DNA of 64,000 nt, taken from NCBI GenBank assembly GCA_964230215.1, contig CAXRGQ010000008.1:310001-374000 (forward strand). The letters are read 5' to 3'. Source of the DNA: JAUILH01 sp964230215 (GTDB lineage: Bacteria > Bacteroidota > Bacteroidia > Flavobacteriales_D > JAUILH01). Within the stretch, counting starts at the first letter, position 1; every line of letters begins with the position of its first letter. Positions 52,308 to 61,700 of the stretch are shown here, piece after piece. A program made the translations under genes and the position numbers. The notes beneath the pieces are model-generated. The model was not told the origin of the DNA. It did not search any database and worked only from the letters and a program-made list of their open reading frames with translations.

Positions 52308-55300
52308 ATGACTAAGTTTCTTTTATCGTGGTTGCTCACCTTTGGTTTATTAGCAACCCTATCTGCACAGCAAGGAAAAGATGGTAACTACACGGTTACT
52401 GGTAATCCTGAGATTGTTAATGCTTACACTAGCTTAACGGCAGACGCTAATAGTGGAGCATTATCTATACAAGTAGCCAATAATGCAATGGCAGCAGGCA
52501 GCTTCTTTAGTTCAAATTTGGCACCAGGAGATTTGATTTTTATAATTCAAATGCAGGGAGTTACGCTGAATGGCGGGCAATTCTGGACAGGATCTTACTT
52601 TATTGGCAGCACATTTTGGTACGATTTAGGACAAGTAACGAATTATAATAATTGCGGAAATCACGAATTCGCTGAGGTGGCAAGTGTGTCTGGTTCAAAT
52701 ACCATTACATTAAGATGTGGACTTGAATTTGATTACACAAGTAGCGGAAATGTTCAAGTTATTAGAGTACCGAGATTTGATGATTTAGTTGTTAATGGTG
52801 GGGCGTCTATCGAACCGCCAGCATGGAACGGAACTACGGGTGGAGCTGTCGTATTAGAAGTGTCGGGAGATTTGACTCTTAATGGTTCAATTGATGCGTC
52901 TAGTTTAGGATTTAGACCTGGTATAGCATTTAATAATAACTCAAATAACGGTGCTGGACAATCATCTGCATCAAGTTCGGTTGAAGGAGCTGAAAAAGGC
53001 GAAGGAATTGCTGGTTATCAAGCTGACTATTTGCCTTACGGAGGACGCTACTGTAAAGGGGCGTTTGCTAATGCAGGTGGCGGTAGTACTGGTCATAATG
53101 GTGGTGGAGGCGGTGGCGCCAATGCTTCTCAGAATGGCTGGGATATGGGTAATGGCGTGCCAGCTCCTGGATATAATGCGGCGTGGAACTTAGAAACAGG
53201 CGTAGTGGTAACTGCGACACATACTTCATCAATGACTGCCACAACTGTGTCTGGTGGCGGAGGAAGAGGAGGCTATACCTACTCTGGAAGTAATCAAAAT
53301 GCACTTGCAGTTGGTCCAAATAATGGCGCATGGGGAGACGATGACAGAAGAATTCAAGGAGGTCAAGGAGGGAGACCTCTAGATTATACAACTGGTAAAA
53401 TATTTATTGGAGGCGGTGGCGGTGCAGGCGATGGAAACAATGGTGATGCCGGATCTGGTGGCCATGGTGGAGGCTTGGTGTATATTAAGTCTTATGGGAC
53501 TGTAAGCGGTTCAGGTACTATTGATGCAAATGGAGAGGATGGAGAGAATACGGATGTTAGTAATCCACCGTTTGGTGGCCATGCTGGTAATGATGGTGCT
53601 GGTGGCGCAGGTGCAGGAGGAACTGTTATCGTAAATTCAGCAGGCACAATTTCTGGTATTGCTATTAACGCGAATGGCGGAGATGGTGGTAATAGTGATA
53701 TGGTAGCTGGTACATTTGGAAATATTTCAAAGGCCTACGGCCCAGGTGGTGGTGGTGGCGGTGGATATATATCCACAAGCTCTGCTGTTACAACATCCGT
53801 TTTGGGTGGTAGTAATGGAACTACAAATTCACCAGACTTAACAGAATTCCCTCCTAACGGTGCTACGCAAGGAGATGCAGGTATTACAAATACAAATCAA
53901 AGTGCGTTTGGATTCACCGTTGCAGATGATACCGTGTGTGGAGGAGGGTCTGCAACACTTACAATCATCACCTTTGGTTCAATCCCCGGAGGAACAACAG
54001 TAATATGGTATTCAGATCCAGGTACGACAATCGTTGGTACTGGAAATAGTTTTACAACGCCAGTCTTAGCAAGTAATACTACCTATTATGTTGGTATGTG
54101 TCCCGGTAGTAATTTACAAGATGTAAACGTGGTGGTTTCGCCCGGAATAACGATTGATGATTCAGGTATTAATATAAGTGATGAAAATTGCGGAAATATC
54201 GATGGAAGTATTACGGGTATTACAGCATCTGGAGGCACAGGTACATTGGTTTATGATTGGAATGGAAATGGAACCATTGGGGCAGATACATTAAATCTTG
54301 CCGCTGGTAGTTATACGCTTACAGTGATGGATGACAACGGATGTACAGAAAGTTCAGGTCCATATACGGTTAATAACTCAGGAGGCCCAAGTATAGATGA
54401 TAGCAATATAATCATCTCTAACGAAAACTGTGGAGATGGATCTGGTTCAATTACGGGCATTATTGTAACAGGTGGAACTGGGACTTTATCGTATGATTGG
54501 AATGGAAATACAACTATTGGATCAGATACGCTTAACCTAAGTGCAGGTTCCTATACACTTACTGTCACTGATGGAGTTGGATGCTCTGCAACAAGTGGAC
54601 CCTATGTAGTAAATAATAATGGTGCGCCAACGGTAGATGTAAGCGGAATGGTAATTACAGATGAAACATGTACAGGAAGTAATGGTTCAATAACTGGAAT
54701 AACCGTTTCAGGCGGTTCTAGTCCTGTGTTTGATTGGAACGGGAATGTTGTTGGAACTCCAGACATCACGGGATTGCCCGCAGGTTCTTATACGTTTACT
54801 GTTACAGATGGACCATGTTCAGTTTCTGTTGGACCATTTACCATTGTAGATAACCCAGATCCGGTAATTGATATAACAGCAATGGTCATAACAGATGAAA
54901 ATTGCGGACAAGGAGATGGAGAAATTTCAGGAATAACAGCCACAGGGTCACCAACTCTGTCATATGATTGGGGAAGTGGAGCTTCAGCAAGCCCAGACGT
55001 GACTGGACTAAGTGCCGGAAACTACACATTAACTGTAACAGACGGGAATGGCTGTACCGCGACATCAGGCCCTCATTCTGTTGGATCTTACGCTGGACCT
55101 ACTATTGATATTTCTAACATGATTATCACAGATGAGAGTTGTTTTGGGAATGATGGAGAAATAACTGGGATAATTGTGACTGGAACAGCAACCATAACTT
55201 ATGATTGGAATGGAAGTTCCTCACCAACTGCAGATTTGAGCTCAGCCACGAATGGCTCTTACACACTAACTGTAACAGATGGAGTAGGTTGTACAGCGAC

Positions 55301-56495
55301 ATCAGGTCCGCATAGTATTACTCAAATTCCGGCACCGACAATTGATGATTCAGGTATAAATATAGTGGATGAAGCATGTGGAAATGCGGATGGTAGTATT
55401 AGTGGTATTGTAGTTACTGGTGGATCAGGCACCTTGTCTTATGATTGGAACGGATCATCAAGCACGGGCCCGGATTTAAATGGTGCTGCTGCCAATTCAT
55501 ATACCCTAACAGTAACGGATGCTGCTGGCTGTACGGCAACAGCAGGACCATATACAATTAATGGAACGCCTCCTGTAACTGTTGTGGCAAGTGGACCAAG
55601 TACAATTTGTGAAGGACAGTCGGCTAGTTTTACGGCAAGTGGAGCCACTACATATGAATGGATTCCAGGTGGTACGGGAAGCACGATAAGCTTAAGTCCA
55701 AGTACAACAACTTCATATGAGTTGGTGGGAACCACAGGACCATGCACAGATACAGCACAATTTACAATAACGGTTAACCCACTACCTACTGCGGGAATAA
55801 CGGGTGACACGACTATTTGTGAAGGTGATGCAACTACATTAACTGCAGCAGGCTCGTTTAGCTTTGAGTGGAGTGATGCTAGCACAGGCTCAAGTATCAC
55901 CGTCTCACCGCTTACTAATACATCTTATTATCTAATAGCGTCTAACACATGCGGAGATGATACTGCTTATGTAAACGTAATTGTAAATCCATTGCCAAAT
56001 GCAGATGCTGGACCTGATCAGACTATTTTTGCAGGAGGATCAGCCACTCTAGACGGTAATGGAGGATCGTCTTATTTATGGTCACCAAGTGATGGTTTAA
56101 GTTGTACTTCCTGTGAAGACCCTGTGGCGTCTCCAATATCAAGTACTACTTATATTGTAACAGTTACAGACGACAACGGCTGTATAAGATCAGATACTGT
56201 TGAGGTAATTGTTGATGAGTCATCACTATTATTTATTCCGAATGTATTTAGTCCAAATGGTGATGGCTTGAATGATATTCTATTCGTACGTGGAGGGGGA
56301 ATTGAACAGTTCCAATTTGTTATCTATGATCGTTGGGGAGAAAAGGTATTCGAAACCAATGATCTAGATATCGGATGGGATGGAATGTTTAAAGGTGAAG
56401 AGGCAGTTCAAGGAGTCTACGTATATGGAATATCAGGGAGATATTATAACGGAGATGAGATTGATCAAAACGGTAACATAACATTGATAAGATGA
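52308..56495 (+). CDS. SprB-like giant surface adhesin with CHU_C tail
   Basis: A 1395-residue surface protein. MTKFLLSWLLTFGLLATLSAQ is the signal peptide. Residues of about 215-500 form a glycine-rich region (GGGSTGHNGGGGGGANAS, GGGGGAGDGNNGDAGSGG). Residues of about 616-1088 are six tandem repeats of about 79 residues of the SprB type. Three Ig-like domains follow (about 1090-1300), then the gliding-motility-associated C-terminal domain (LFIPNVFSPNGDGLNDILFV ... RWGEKVFETND), a type B T9SS signal. The downstream PorP/SprF gene overlaps by four bases, as expected for a substrate and its dedicated secretion partner. It probably acts as a mobile or static adhesin. Confidence 0.92.
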   Translation: MTKFLLSWLLTFGLLATLSAQQGKDGNYTVTGNPEIVNAYTSLTADANSGALSIQVANNAMAAGSFFSSNLAPGDLIFIIQMQGVTLNGGQFWTGSYFIGSTFWYDLGQVTNYNNCGNHEFAEVASVSGSNTITLRCGLEFDYTSSGNVQVIRVPRFDDLVVNGGASIEPPAWNGTTGGAVVLEVSGDLTLNGSIDASSLGFRPGIAFNNNSNNGAGQSSASSSVEGAEKGEGIAGYQADYLPYGGRYCKGAFANAGGGSTGHNGGGGGGANASQNGWDMGNGVPAPGYNAAWNLETGVVVTATHTSSMTATTVSGGGGRGGYTYSGSNQNALAVGPNNGAWGDDDRRIQGGQGGRPLDYTTGKIFIGGGGGAGDGNNGDAGSGGHGGGLVYIKSYGTVSGSGTIDANGEDGENTDVSNPPFGGHAGNDGAGGAGAGGTVIVNSAGTISGIAINANGGDGGNSDMVAGTFGNISKAYGPGGGGGGGYISTSSAVTTSVLGGSNGTTNSPDLTEFPPNGATQGDAGITNTNQSAFGFTVADDTVCGGGSATLTIITFGSIPGGTTVIWYSDPGTTIVGTGNSFTTPVLASNTTYYVGMCPGSNLQDVNVVVSPGITIDDSGINISDENCGNIDGSITGITASGGTGTLVYDWNGNGTIGADTLNLAAGSYTLTVMDDNGCTESSGPYTVNNSGGPSIDDSNIIISNENCGDGSGSITGIIVTGGTGTLSYDWNGNTTIGSDTLNLSAGSYTLTVTDGVGCSATSGPYVVNNNGAPTVDVSGMVITDETCTGSNGSITGITVSGGSSPVFDWNGNVVGTPDITGLPAGSYTFTVTDGPCSVSVGPFTIVDNPDPVIDITAMVITDENCGQGDGEISGITATGSPTLSYDWGSGASASPDVTGLSAGNYTLTVTDGNGCTATSGPHSVGSYAGPTIDISNMIITDESCFGNDGEITGIIVTGTATITYDWNGSSSPTADLSSATNGSYTLTVTDGVGCTATSGPHSITQIPAPTIDDSGINIVDEACGNADGSISGIVVTGGSGTLSYDWNGSSSTGPDLNGAAANSYTLTVTDAAGCTATAGPYTINGTPPVTVVASGPSTICEGQSASFTASGATTYEWIPGGTGSTISLSPSTTTSYELVGTTGPCTDTAQFTITVNPLPTAGITGDTTICEGDATTLTAAGSFSFEWSDASTGSSITVSPLTNTSYYLIASNTCGDDTAYVNVIVNPLPNADAGPDQTIFAGGSATLDGNGGSSYLWSPSDGLSCTSCEDPVASPISSTTYIVTVTDDNGCIRSDTVEVIVDESSLLFIPNVFSPNGDGLNDILFVRGGGIEQFQFVIYDRWGEKVFETNDLDIGWDGMFKGEEAVQGVYVYGISGRYYNGDEIDQNGNITLIR
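54150..55575 (+). repeat. Six tandem SprB-type coding repeats
   Basis: Units of about 237 nt encode residues of about 616-1088. Each begins IDDSxI/IDISxM-like, continues with an ENCG/ESCF cysteine, a YDWNG core and ends TLTVTDGxGCTATSGP. The copies have diverged at the DNA level but are aligned in phase. Confidence 0.88.
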
Positions 56496-57535
56496 TGAAG
56501 AATTTATTAGTTATAGCAGGAATTGTATCATCTGTTGCCGTTTCATATGGGCAGGATATACACTTTAGCCAGTTCGATAGAAACCCGGTTTATTTAAATC
56601 CTGGATTAACCGGGGTAATGGAAGGAGGAGCAAGAGCTGCGGGTCATTACAATAGCCAATGGTCCGTCTTGGGAAATGGGTTTTCAACCTTTTCGTTCTC
56701 CTTTGATATGCCATTACTAAAATCTAACAATGGTGCGTATCTCGGGGTTGGAATAAATATGCTCAGAGACCAGGCTGGTGATAGTAAGTACGGATTTATT
56801 AATGGGGGCGCCAACATAAGTGGTATTTTGCCTATTTCAAAAACTTCCAGCTTATCATTAGGAGTTAGAACTTCATTTGTCCAGAGAAGCATGATATCAG
56901 ATGATCTTCAATGGGATAATCAGTTCGTACAAGGATCGGGATATGATCCAAATATTTCAGGTGAAAACATTAACATTGGAAATTTCACCTACTTTGATAT
57001 TGCAAGTGGAATCAACTATCACTTCAATAACAATGTAAAAGGTGTTGCAAGTCAAAGTGGTCTTATGTTAGATGTAGGAATAGCAGTCTCACATTTAACA
57101 CAGCCTGAGTTGCTTTTCCATGGGTCTAATGACAGATTACCAATGAAATATACGACTTATGCTATAGGTCAAATTGATATCCCAAATGCAAAGTATTTTG
57201 TTAAGCCTTCTGCCTTATACCAACGCCAGTCAAATCAACAGGAATTGGTTGTAGGTGCGTACTTTGGTTACAAACTAGTTGAGGATACTAAATACACCGG
57301 ATTTGTAAGGAAATCATCGCTAGCCTTTGGTTTGCAATACCGAGTGGGGGACGCTATAATTCCGGGAATAATGTATGAAATTGCTGACTTTTCAATCCAG
57401 GCATCTTATGACGTGAATCTATCTGGTTTAAATACATATACAAGAAGTAAAGGAGGGTTTGAAATTACTCTGATATATTGTGATGCTCAGAATAGTTTAT
57501 TTGGTGGCTCAAGCAAGCATAAGTCATTTATGTAA
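56492..57535 (+). CDS. PorP/SprF family T9SS outer-membrane protein
   Basis: A 347-residue outer-membrane barrel. MMKNLLVIAGIVSSVAVSYGQ is the signal peptide, followed by the family block DIHFSQFDRNPVYLNPGLTG and GHYNSQWSVLGNGFSTFSFS. The barrel ends with GFEITLIYCD. SprF is needed for secretion of SprB in Flavobacterium johnsoniae, and PorP homologues usually sit directly after a CHU_C-tailed protein. Here the start overlaps the adhesin stop (ATGA), so the pair is clear. Confidence 0.93.
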   Translation: MMKNLLVIAGIVSSVAVSYGQDIHFSQFDRNPVYLNPGLTGVMEGGARAAGHYNSQWSVLGNGFSTFSFSFDMPLLKSNNGAYLGVGINMLRDQAGDSKYGFINGGANISGILPISKTSSLSLGVRTSFVQRSMISDDLQWDNQFVQGSGYDPNISGENINIGNFTYFDIASGINYHFNNNVKGVASQSGLMLDVGIAVSHLTQPELLFHGSNDRLPMKYTTYAIGQIDIPNAKYFVKPSALYQRQSNQQELVVGAYFGYKLVEDTKYTGFVRKSSLAFGLQYRVGDAIIPGIMYEIADFSIQASYDVNLSGLNTYTRSKGGFEITLIYCDAQNSLFGGSSKHKSFM

Positions 57536-57688
57536 CCTTGTTTCGTTTTACACGTTTCAGACATTTATCGGCAATAATTTGTGTCTTAGCGTAAAATTTT
57601 GTTGATTGAACCGAAAATATTAATTTAATATCCATATATTGCGTGTCAATATTGCCTATGGATTTTTCTAAACGCAGACTAGGCGTAG

Positions 57689-58276
57689 ATGAGTAGTGAT
57701 TCAAATAGAGTAGTGGATTTTTGTAACGCCAGGTATAATGAGACCTTATCGCGATATGATAGCGAAGACGGTCGTTCTGTTGTTGTATCTCATTTTGGCG
57801 AGTTTACCCAAGATTTGGTAAACTCATTGTCAAATGGGGTGGAAGAGCTTATGTTTGAATCTGGTGATAAGAAGGGTACGGTTAAACGAATGTTTAGCAT
57901 TCTTGTAGAAGGACTTCAAAATATTCGCATTCATGGTGAAAAAGATGAAGAGGGAAATCAAACTTCATTCATAATTATATCTCAGTCTAACGACGACTAC
58001 CTCCTTACCATATCAAACTTAATATTCAATAAGAATGGCGAGTCTATCGAAAGAAGAATTCAAGAGATTAATAAGAATGATCAGGCACAGGTTAAGGAAC
58101 TATATATGGAGGTATTAACCAACGGTATTATCTCTAGTAAAGGTGGGGCAGGTTTAGGTTTTATTACAATGGCAATGAAATCTAAGAACAAGCTTGGTTA
58201 TTCGATTGATGAAATAGATGATAATCTATCATGTTTTTGCCTAGAGGTTAAGCTTGATAGGGCTTCAAAACAATAA
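57689..58276 (+). CDS. SiaB-family protein kinase (DUF6272)
   Basis: A 195-residue cytoplasmic protein of the SiaB/DUF6272 family, a GHKL-like ATPase fold. The N-box is in ILVEGLQNIRIHGE (Glu74, Asn78), and the Gly-rich box is SSKGGAGLGFITMAMKS. SiaB phosphorylates the small protein SiaC in Pseudomonas; the SiaC homologue follows after a single base, so the pair is intact. A PP2C phosphatase (SiaA) and a diguanylate cyclase (SiaD) are not present nearby, so the output must lie elsewhere. It follows the PorP/SprF gene by 153 bp with no visible terminator. Confidence 0.85.
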   Translation: MSSDSNRVVDFCNARYNETLSRYDSEDGRSVVVSHFGEFTQDLVNSLSNGVEELMFESGDKKGTVKRMFSILVEGLQNIRIHGEKDEEGNQTSFIIISQSNDDYLLTISNLIFNKNGESIERRIQEINKNDQAQVKELYMEVLTNGIISSKGGAGLGFITMAMKSKNKLGYSIDEIDDNLSCFCLEVKLDRASKQ

Positions 58277-58277
58277 T

Positions 58278-58637
58278 ATGTCACTAATAATTGCTGCAAA
58301 CAGATCTACGCCTGAGGTAAATTTCTCAAGCGATACTGGAATCTTAAAGATTTGCGGTAAATGTTATCCAGAAAATTCTAAAAAATTCTTTGTTGAGCTA
58401 ACGGAATGGTTAGACGCCTGGACAATTGACAAAGATGTCAAAATGGATTTAGAGATCGATTATATCAGTTCTGCAGCTACAATTGGCCTTATTCGTTTAA
58501 TAAAACAGATTGCATCCAAAACAGATCATGCTCTTGTTATATGTTGGAAATATGAAGATGGAGATGAAGAGGGACAAAGAACAGGTGAGGCCATTCAGGA
58601 AGCCTGTGAAATAAAATTCGAGTTTATCCAAATATAA
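58278..58637 (+). CDS. SiaC-family regulatory phosphoprotein (DUF1987)
   Basis: A 119-residue protein. I place the start at the ATG at 58278, one base after the SiaB-like stop, because MSLIIAANRSTPEVNFS matches the family start; an upstream in-frame start at 58254 would lie within the kinase gene. Conserved block YPENSKKFFVELTEWLDAW. Ser64, Ser65 and Thr68 (DYISSAATIGLIRL) lie where the phosphoacceptor is expected (Thr68 in P. aeruginosa SiaC). In Pseudomonas unphosphorylated SiaC activates the diguanylate cyclase SiaD; the partner here is unknown. A terminator follows 24 bp later. Confidence 0.86.
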   Translation: MSLIIAANRSTPEVNFSSDTGILKICGKCYPENSKKFFVELTEWLDAWTIDKDVKMDLEIDYISSAATIGLIRLIKQIASKTDHALVICWKYEDGDEEGQRTGEAIQEACEIKFEFIQI

Positions 58638-58660
58638 ACAGACATAACAGCATTATACTA

Positions 58661-58689
58661 AAAAGGGCTATCAATTTGATAGCCCTTTT
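58661..58689. terminator. Bidirectional terminator after siaB-siaC-like genes
   Basis: 13-bp stem AAAAGGGCTATCA / TGATAGCCCTTTT with loop ATT and T-rich tail; also lies just after the convergent gene ending at 58710. Confidence 0.93.
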
Positions 58690-58709
58690 TAATTCTAGCA
58701 GTGTTGCTC

Positions 58710-61700
58710 TTATTTTAGTAAGGTAACATGACCTCTAAGCTCGTGTTTCTCGCCAGTAAATTTGTCACTGGTAACAATTCTCCAAACATAAATGTCTGAT
58801 TTGTTATTGTCTTCAACGCCTCTTATTGAGCCATTCCATGCCTCATTGATGTCCGTCGTTTCAAACACCTTCTCTCCCCATCTGTTAAATATCATAAATG
58901 AGAAATCGGATTCATCAAACCCTTCACCTTTTGCTTGGAATAAATCATTTACTCCGTCTCCGTTAGGTGTGAATGCGTTTGGAACATACATTGTGAAAAT
59001 GCCATCAATGTATACCGTTTGTGTTATAGAATCTGCACATCCGTGCTCATTCTCCACTAATAAAGTTACTTGGTATTCACCGGGCAATTGGTTTGAGAAT
59101 TCAAACGATGGGTTTTGTTCATTCGAACTCCCCAATGCTGGATTACCAAACGTCCACTCCCAATAACTTGCATCCAATGAGTTATCTGTGAAATCAATCA
59201 AAGGATCAAAGAATGTGGTAGGTTGTGGTCCGAAATCAAATGACGCCACTGGGTAATCGTAAATGTTAATGTAGCCCTGAGCTGTAGAATCAACTACACA
59301 TCCATCTGGAGTAGTAATTGTAAGACTCACATCATAAGTCCCCGGGAAAGCATAGCTGTAGCTTGGGTTACAGTCGTTGGAAGTCCCTCCATCTCCAAAT
59401 GTCCATGAGCATTGTCCACTTAAATTGGGATCACTGTCATTCGAGAAAGTTATATTTCCAGGGAAACAAGCTTCTTGAATATCGGAAGACAACAAGACAG
59501 TAGGAACTGGATATACAAATATGTCTACACATTCTGTATATGCTGGAGTTTCACATCCATCAGTGATACTTATGCAATATGCAGTTGAGTCTAGTGTTGG
59601 GTTAATGGTGTGAGCTGCAGTATTCGCTACTGAAACACCATTATTAGTCCACTCATAGGTGTATGGACCACCATCGCCTCCAAGTATTGTTGCATCTAAA
59701 TTGATACTTCCATTGGGGCATACTGAAACAATCGGAGCAATAATATTTCCGTTTAGGCTGTCTAGTAAATTCACACACATTGTATCTGCCTCACTAATAC
59801 AACCGTTGGCATCAGTAACCAGTACTTCATAGCATGTAGCTACAGTTGGATTCACATTAGGAGTGCCCTGACCTATACCTGTCCAATCATAAGTGTAAGG
59901 ACCTCCGTTTCCTCCAATTGCAGTTGCAGTTAGTGTGGCTGTTCCATCTACACAAATAGTAGTATCCATAACTGAGATTTCAATACTATCTGGCTCTATA
60001 AGAGTTATAGTCGTGTCTCTTGTACACCCTGTAGTATCTGTGATTGATAGTGTGTAATAGCCAGCCCCAACATTACTTAGCATATCACTCATACCATTGA
60101 TCGATCCAGTCTGAATAATGGCTCCTGTGAGCGAATCACTCCATTCAAATACAAATGGAGGTCCATCTGTTCCGGGAAGAGCCGTAGCCGTAATTGAACC
60201 ATCATTTAATCCAGGACAAGAAATATGATTGAAGGTAAAGCTTGGTAAATCACATGGAGGACAAGTTTCTATGTAAATCGAATCTTGCGCTGTACATGCA
60301 TTTTGGTTGTCTGTAACAGTCACATAATACCAAGAACCAAAAATGGGTGATATGGTTGGGTCTTGCACTGTTGTGCTACTCATGTTGCTTCCTGTCCAGT
60401 TAAAGTCATACGTGCTTTGTGAAGCACACTGAATATTTACATCATCCAGTGACCAGTTATCACAACCAGTACATGCTGAATATTGAGGTTGAATCCATCT
60501 GAACTGAGTATTTCCAGTAAGTGCACCAGCAGGAATAGGAATACTAAAGCATGCCCAAGAATTTGAATAAGGACCTGCCGCATCCCAATCCGCTTGATTA
60601 AAGACCTGAATGGTAACCCAAGTGGCGCCACCATTTGTTGAATATTGCAGTTCCACATCTTCGTTAATATCTGCATTTTCACAAGGTGCAGGAGTAGAGC
60701 CTTGATTTCCAATAAACAAACAGAAATCAATGGTTGTACAAGGTGCAGCATTGAAGGCTACTGTCGTTGCGGATCTATCACCTGTTTGACTGTCAAAATA
60801 CAATGCATCTCCAGTACCCGTTTGAGTACCGCATCCTACTTGTCCACTCTGACCATTACTAACATTGTTCCACATTGTCGGATCGAATCCTGTATCAAAG
60901 TTGTCTGCGACACCACTTGACATTACTGTAGTATCAAACCATACATCTAACATGGCAGAAGTATTACAAACAGTATCAGCCGTTGTAAGAATATCGATGA
61001 CTGGTGAAACTGCACTCACAATCGTAAAGCTCAAACTGTCAGTTTTAACACAGCCTTGAGGGCTTGTAATATCTACGTAATAAGTGTAATTACCAGGTGA
61101 TGTAATATTTGCAATTGGGTTATTAACAGTAGTGTCATTAAGATAATTAGAGTCGTACCATGCGTAAGTAAATCCGGCTCCACCTGTCGTGATATCAACA
61201 TTCATCGGAATCGGATCGTAAAGACAAGTTGAGCCTGTAACCGCACTTATCGTGTATGGAAAATCAGGTACAACATTTACTGTAACTGTATCTGTATTAA
61301 CGCAGTTACCAGATAGGTTAGAGGTAACAACATAAGTTGTAGTAACCGAAGGAGTGGCAATTGGGTTGTCACATGGGTTACAAGAGAAATTTGTACCCAC
61401 TATGATTGGATCTCCAGCAATTGAGGTCCAATTAAATTGTGTTCCATTAATTGCTTGTAGTTGTGCTTGTTGAGCACCTTGACAAATTGTTTGGTCAGGA
61501 CCAGCATTCGTTGATCCAACTACATCTATATTGTATACGAAGGTCTGCTGACCTGATACAGGACAAGCATTATCGTTGAGTGTAATAGAGAATATCGTGT
61601 TTAAGCTTGACGAACCCGGAGGAGGTGTCCAACAGATATTAATATCTACAGCAGAGTAATCACCCGCCGCAATATTAGGGTAGTTAGAGGTAACCACCGC

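Noticed and set aside
54150..55575. Regular spaced repeats as a possible CRISPR or satellite
   Set aside because: Units are about 237 nt, in frame and protein coding, with no short identical repeats or unique spacers.
55439..55900. Antisense open frame of 153 codons under the SprB-like repeats
   Set aside because: It arises from biased codons of a Gly/Thr/Ser-rich repeat read backwards; no start signal, and composition (V/P-rich) is that of a shadow frame.
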